6,663 bases of DNA from an uncultured Verrucomicrobiales bacterium (GTDB lineage: Bacteria > Verrucomicrobiota > Verrucomicrobiia > Verrucomicrobiales > Akkermansiaceae). The DNA is taken from NCBI GenBank assembly GCA_937952875.1, contig CALFDI010000047.1:1-6663 (forward strand). The letters run 5' to 3'. Under the pieces are notes generated by a model. That model did no database searches. It saw only the letters and a program-made list of their open reading frames with translations, and had not been told where the DNA came from. Shown in pieces: positions 5,287 through 6,663 of this stretch. Position numbers and translations under genes: made by a program. How positions within the stretch are numbered: position 1 is the first letter of the stretch; each line of letters opens with the position of its first letter.

Positions 5287-6663
5287 GGCTTTGATTGGCT
5301 GGACTCGATTTTCCGTAAGAAGTCATCTGCACGCTGAATGGCTGCGAGGATCGTCTTGTCCTGGATTGACATAGTTTGAATGCGCTGTAGCAGAACTCTG
5401 GCTTCTTGGTAGTTCTTAAGGACGAGTTCAGTTTCGCACCACTGCCAGAGCATCATGGGGCTTTTTTCGCTTCCACGTTGAAAGAGAACCTTCGCTTCTT
5501 CCATACGCCCAGATTCTCTTAACAAGAACCCTAAGCTCTTGAGCGATGGTAGGTAGTCAGGGTAGACGGCTAAGGATTTCTGGTAGGCTTTTTCGGCATC
5601 ATCGATGCGTCCTTGTTGTCTGCGAATACTCGCGAGGTTATACCAAGTGATGTAATCCAGCGGATCGAGTAAGAGAGTTTGATCATAGCAGGCTTCAGCT
5701 TTTTCGAGGTCTTTATTTTGCTTATGAATGCTCCCTAAGTTCCCCCAAGCTGCAGAGAGCCTTGGCTGAGCGTGAGTGGCGTGAGTGAAGAGGGTCTCGC
5801 CATTTCTCCAGACTCCACTCTGTATCCAGGAAAGCGCTCCCCAGATCATGGCAGTCGTGACGAAAATGAACGTTCCGGCCCTATGAGCGGTGAGTCGCGA
5901 GGAGAAGATGAGGATCGGGCCTGCCAAGGCTAGATACATGTATCGGTCTGCAGTAAAGCTACTGCCAACGTAAAAGAGCCCTGAGACAGGTAACCAGCAG
6001 GCGACAAGCCAGGCAAATCCGATAAAAACAAGAGACTGCTTTTGTCTGTTCTTCCAAATGACTTGAGCAACATAAATCAAAGCGATTGTCGCCACCAGAT
6101 GCACCCAATTCCCGAACTTAGGGTAAGGGTATGCAAATGTTAAGTCCCACGGGATGAGCATTCTCCATATATAAAACCAAAACCCAGCTGCCGCAGTGGT
6201 TAAGCGATTGATAAGTGATGACTGCTCTAGGAAGAATTGATGTGATCCACCAGTCTGCATCACAATCGCTATGATCGCGACAATTCCTCCAGTGAGAAAC
6301 CAGTTCCACCAACGCTTGAGGGCTTTCCAGAAAAAGTCGAAATCCCACTGTGATTCTTTTTTGTAATACCCTTCGAGTAAAATAGCTAAGGCAGGAAGAA
6401 TGACCACTGAAGGTTTACTCAGAAGTGCGCATACGAAAAAGAGCCAGGCGATTTTTCTCCAGTGACCTTGTATGGTGAAGCCTTTGACGAGACATGTCAA
6501 ACTAGCCCAGAAAAACACACCGCTCAGTATATCTTTACGCTCACTGACCCAGACAACAGATTCGACCTTCAAAGGGTGAATTAACCAGAGCAGAGCGCAA
6601 AAGAAGCCTTTCCAAGAGCTTTTTAACACCTTTCTAAAAAGGAAAAACACACAGACACCGCTG
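5280..6663 (-). CDS. TMTC-like multi-spanning membrane protein with C-terminal TPR repeats (5' end outside window)
   Basis: This is a polytopic inner-membrane protein of the bacterial family related to eukaryotic TMTC O-mannosyltransferases (GT-C fold), which are thought to move sugars from a lipid carrier. At least 456 residues are seen. The segment HPLKVESVVWVSERKDIL is the family hallmark and normally lies about 80-100 residues into the protein. The GTG at 6650 is therefore unlikely to be the start: the frame stays open to the window edge (adding SGVC), and the first catalytic loop is missing. Numbered from that GTG, hydrophobic segments lie near 15-27, 41-57, 66-94, 118-131, 152-167, 184-199, 206-225, 236-250 and 259-276. 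The loop motif SFTADRYMYL is at 231-240. Three TPR units follow at about 299-332, 333-366 and 367-399, then a weaker helical tail. Sugar transfer is a family-level inference. The gene converges on the phosphatase gene with one base between stops. Confidence 0.85.
   Translation of the reverse strand, partial: SGVCVFFLFRKVLKSSWKGFFCALLWLIHPLKVESVVWVSERKDILSGVFFWASLTCLVKGFTIQGHWRKIAWLFFVCALLSKPSVVILPALAILLEGYYKKESQWDFDFFWKALKRWWNWFLTGGIVAIIAIVMQTGGSHQFFLEQSSLINRLTTAAAGFWFYIWRMLIPWDLTFAYPYPKFGNWVHLVATIALIYVAQVIWKNRQKQSLVFIGFAWLVACWLPVSGLFYVGSSFTADRYMYLALAGPILIFSSRLTAHRAGTFIFVTTAMIWGALSWIQSGVWRNGETLFTHATHAQPRLSAAWGNLGSIHKQNKDLEKAEACYDQTLLLDPLDYITWYNLASIRRQQGRIDDAEKAYQKSLAVYPDYLPSLKSLGFLLRESGRMEEAKVLFQRGSEKSPMMLWQWCETELVLKNYQEARVLLQRIQTMSIQDKTILAAIQRADDFLRKIESSQSKPQ

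Noticed and set aside
4799..5332. Minus-strand open frame of 177 codons opposite the HAD phosphatase gene
   Set aside because: It lies almost wholly antisense to a gene with all catalytic motifs intact, shows no recognisable domain and has irregular composition. It is a shadow frame.
1..6663. CRISPR arrays, insertion sequences, tRNA/rRNA genes, riboswitches, attachment sites
   Set aside because: No regularly spaced repeats, transposase-like frames, terminal inverted repeats or recognisable RNA folds were seen on either strand. Apart from short intergenic gaps the window is filled with conserved coding sequence.

Overview
The window looks like ordinary chromosome from a Gram-negative bacterium of the Planctomycetes-Verrucomicrobia-Chlamydiae group, most likely Verrucomicrobiota (order Verrucomicrobiales). 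This is an inference. It rests on a DUF1080 (3-keto-disaccharide hydrolase-type) lipoprotein, a eukaryote-like UDP-glucose pyrophosphorylase, a TMTC-like membrane protein with TPR repeats, a full-length sigma-54 factor, intermediate base composition, and the absence of recognisable Shine-Dalgarno sequences at every start. Only a database search could settle the taxon.

Layout. Positions 1-42 may hold the first codons of a minus-strand gene that leaves the window. A minus-strand series is then transcribed right to left: rpoN (sigma-54, 3075 to 1684), a DUF1080 lipoprotein (1615 to 887) and an OppF/DppF-type ABC ATPase (858 to 67). Gaps of 68 and 28 bases permit, but do not prove, co-transcription. 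A 134-base divergent intergenic region (3076-3209) separates rpoN from a plus-strand pair: UTP-glucose-1-phosphate uridylyltransferase (3210-4598) and a HAD-superfamily sugar phosphatase of the YqaB/beta-phosphoglucomutase type (4667-5278). The phosphatase converges, with one base between stop codons, on a large membrane protein with C-terminal TPR repeats (5280 to beyond 6663) whose N-terminus lies outside the window.

How the genes relate. The plus-strand pair fits sugar-phosphate/UDP-glucose metabolism, and the TMTC-like protein fits lipid-linked glycan transfer, so the right half has a loose cell-envelope or glycan theme. The left half combines a transcription factor, a probable periplasmic glycoside-modifying lipoprotein and a peptide/solute importer ATPase without its permease partners; no single pathway is evident.

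The most interesting signal is a near-consensus sigma-54 (-24/-12) promoter on the minus strand directly upstream of rpoN, which suggests that sigma-54 may control its own gene. A second is that all visible starts lack a Shine-Dalgarno sequence, and five of six carry TCAC a few bases upstream. I found no mobile element, CRISPR array, RNA gene or evident new defence or biosynthetic system.
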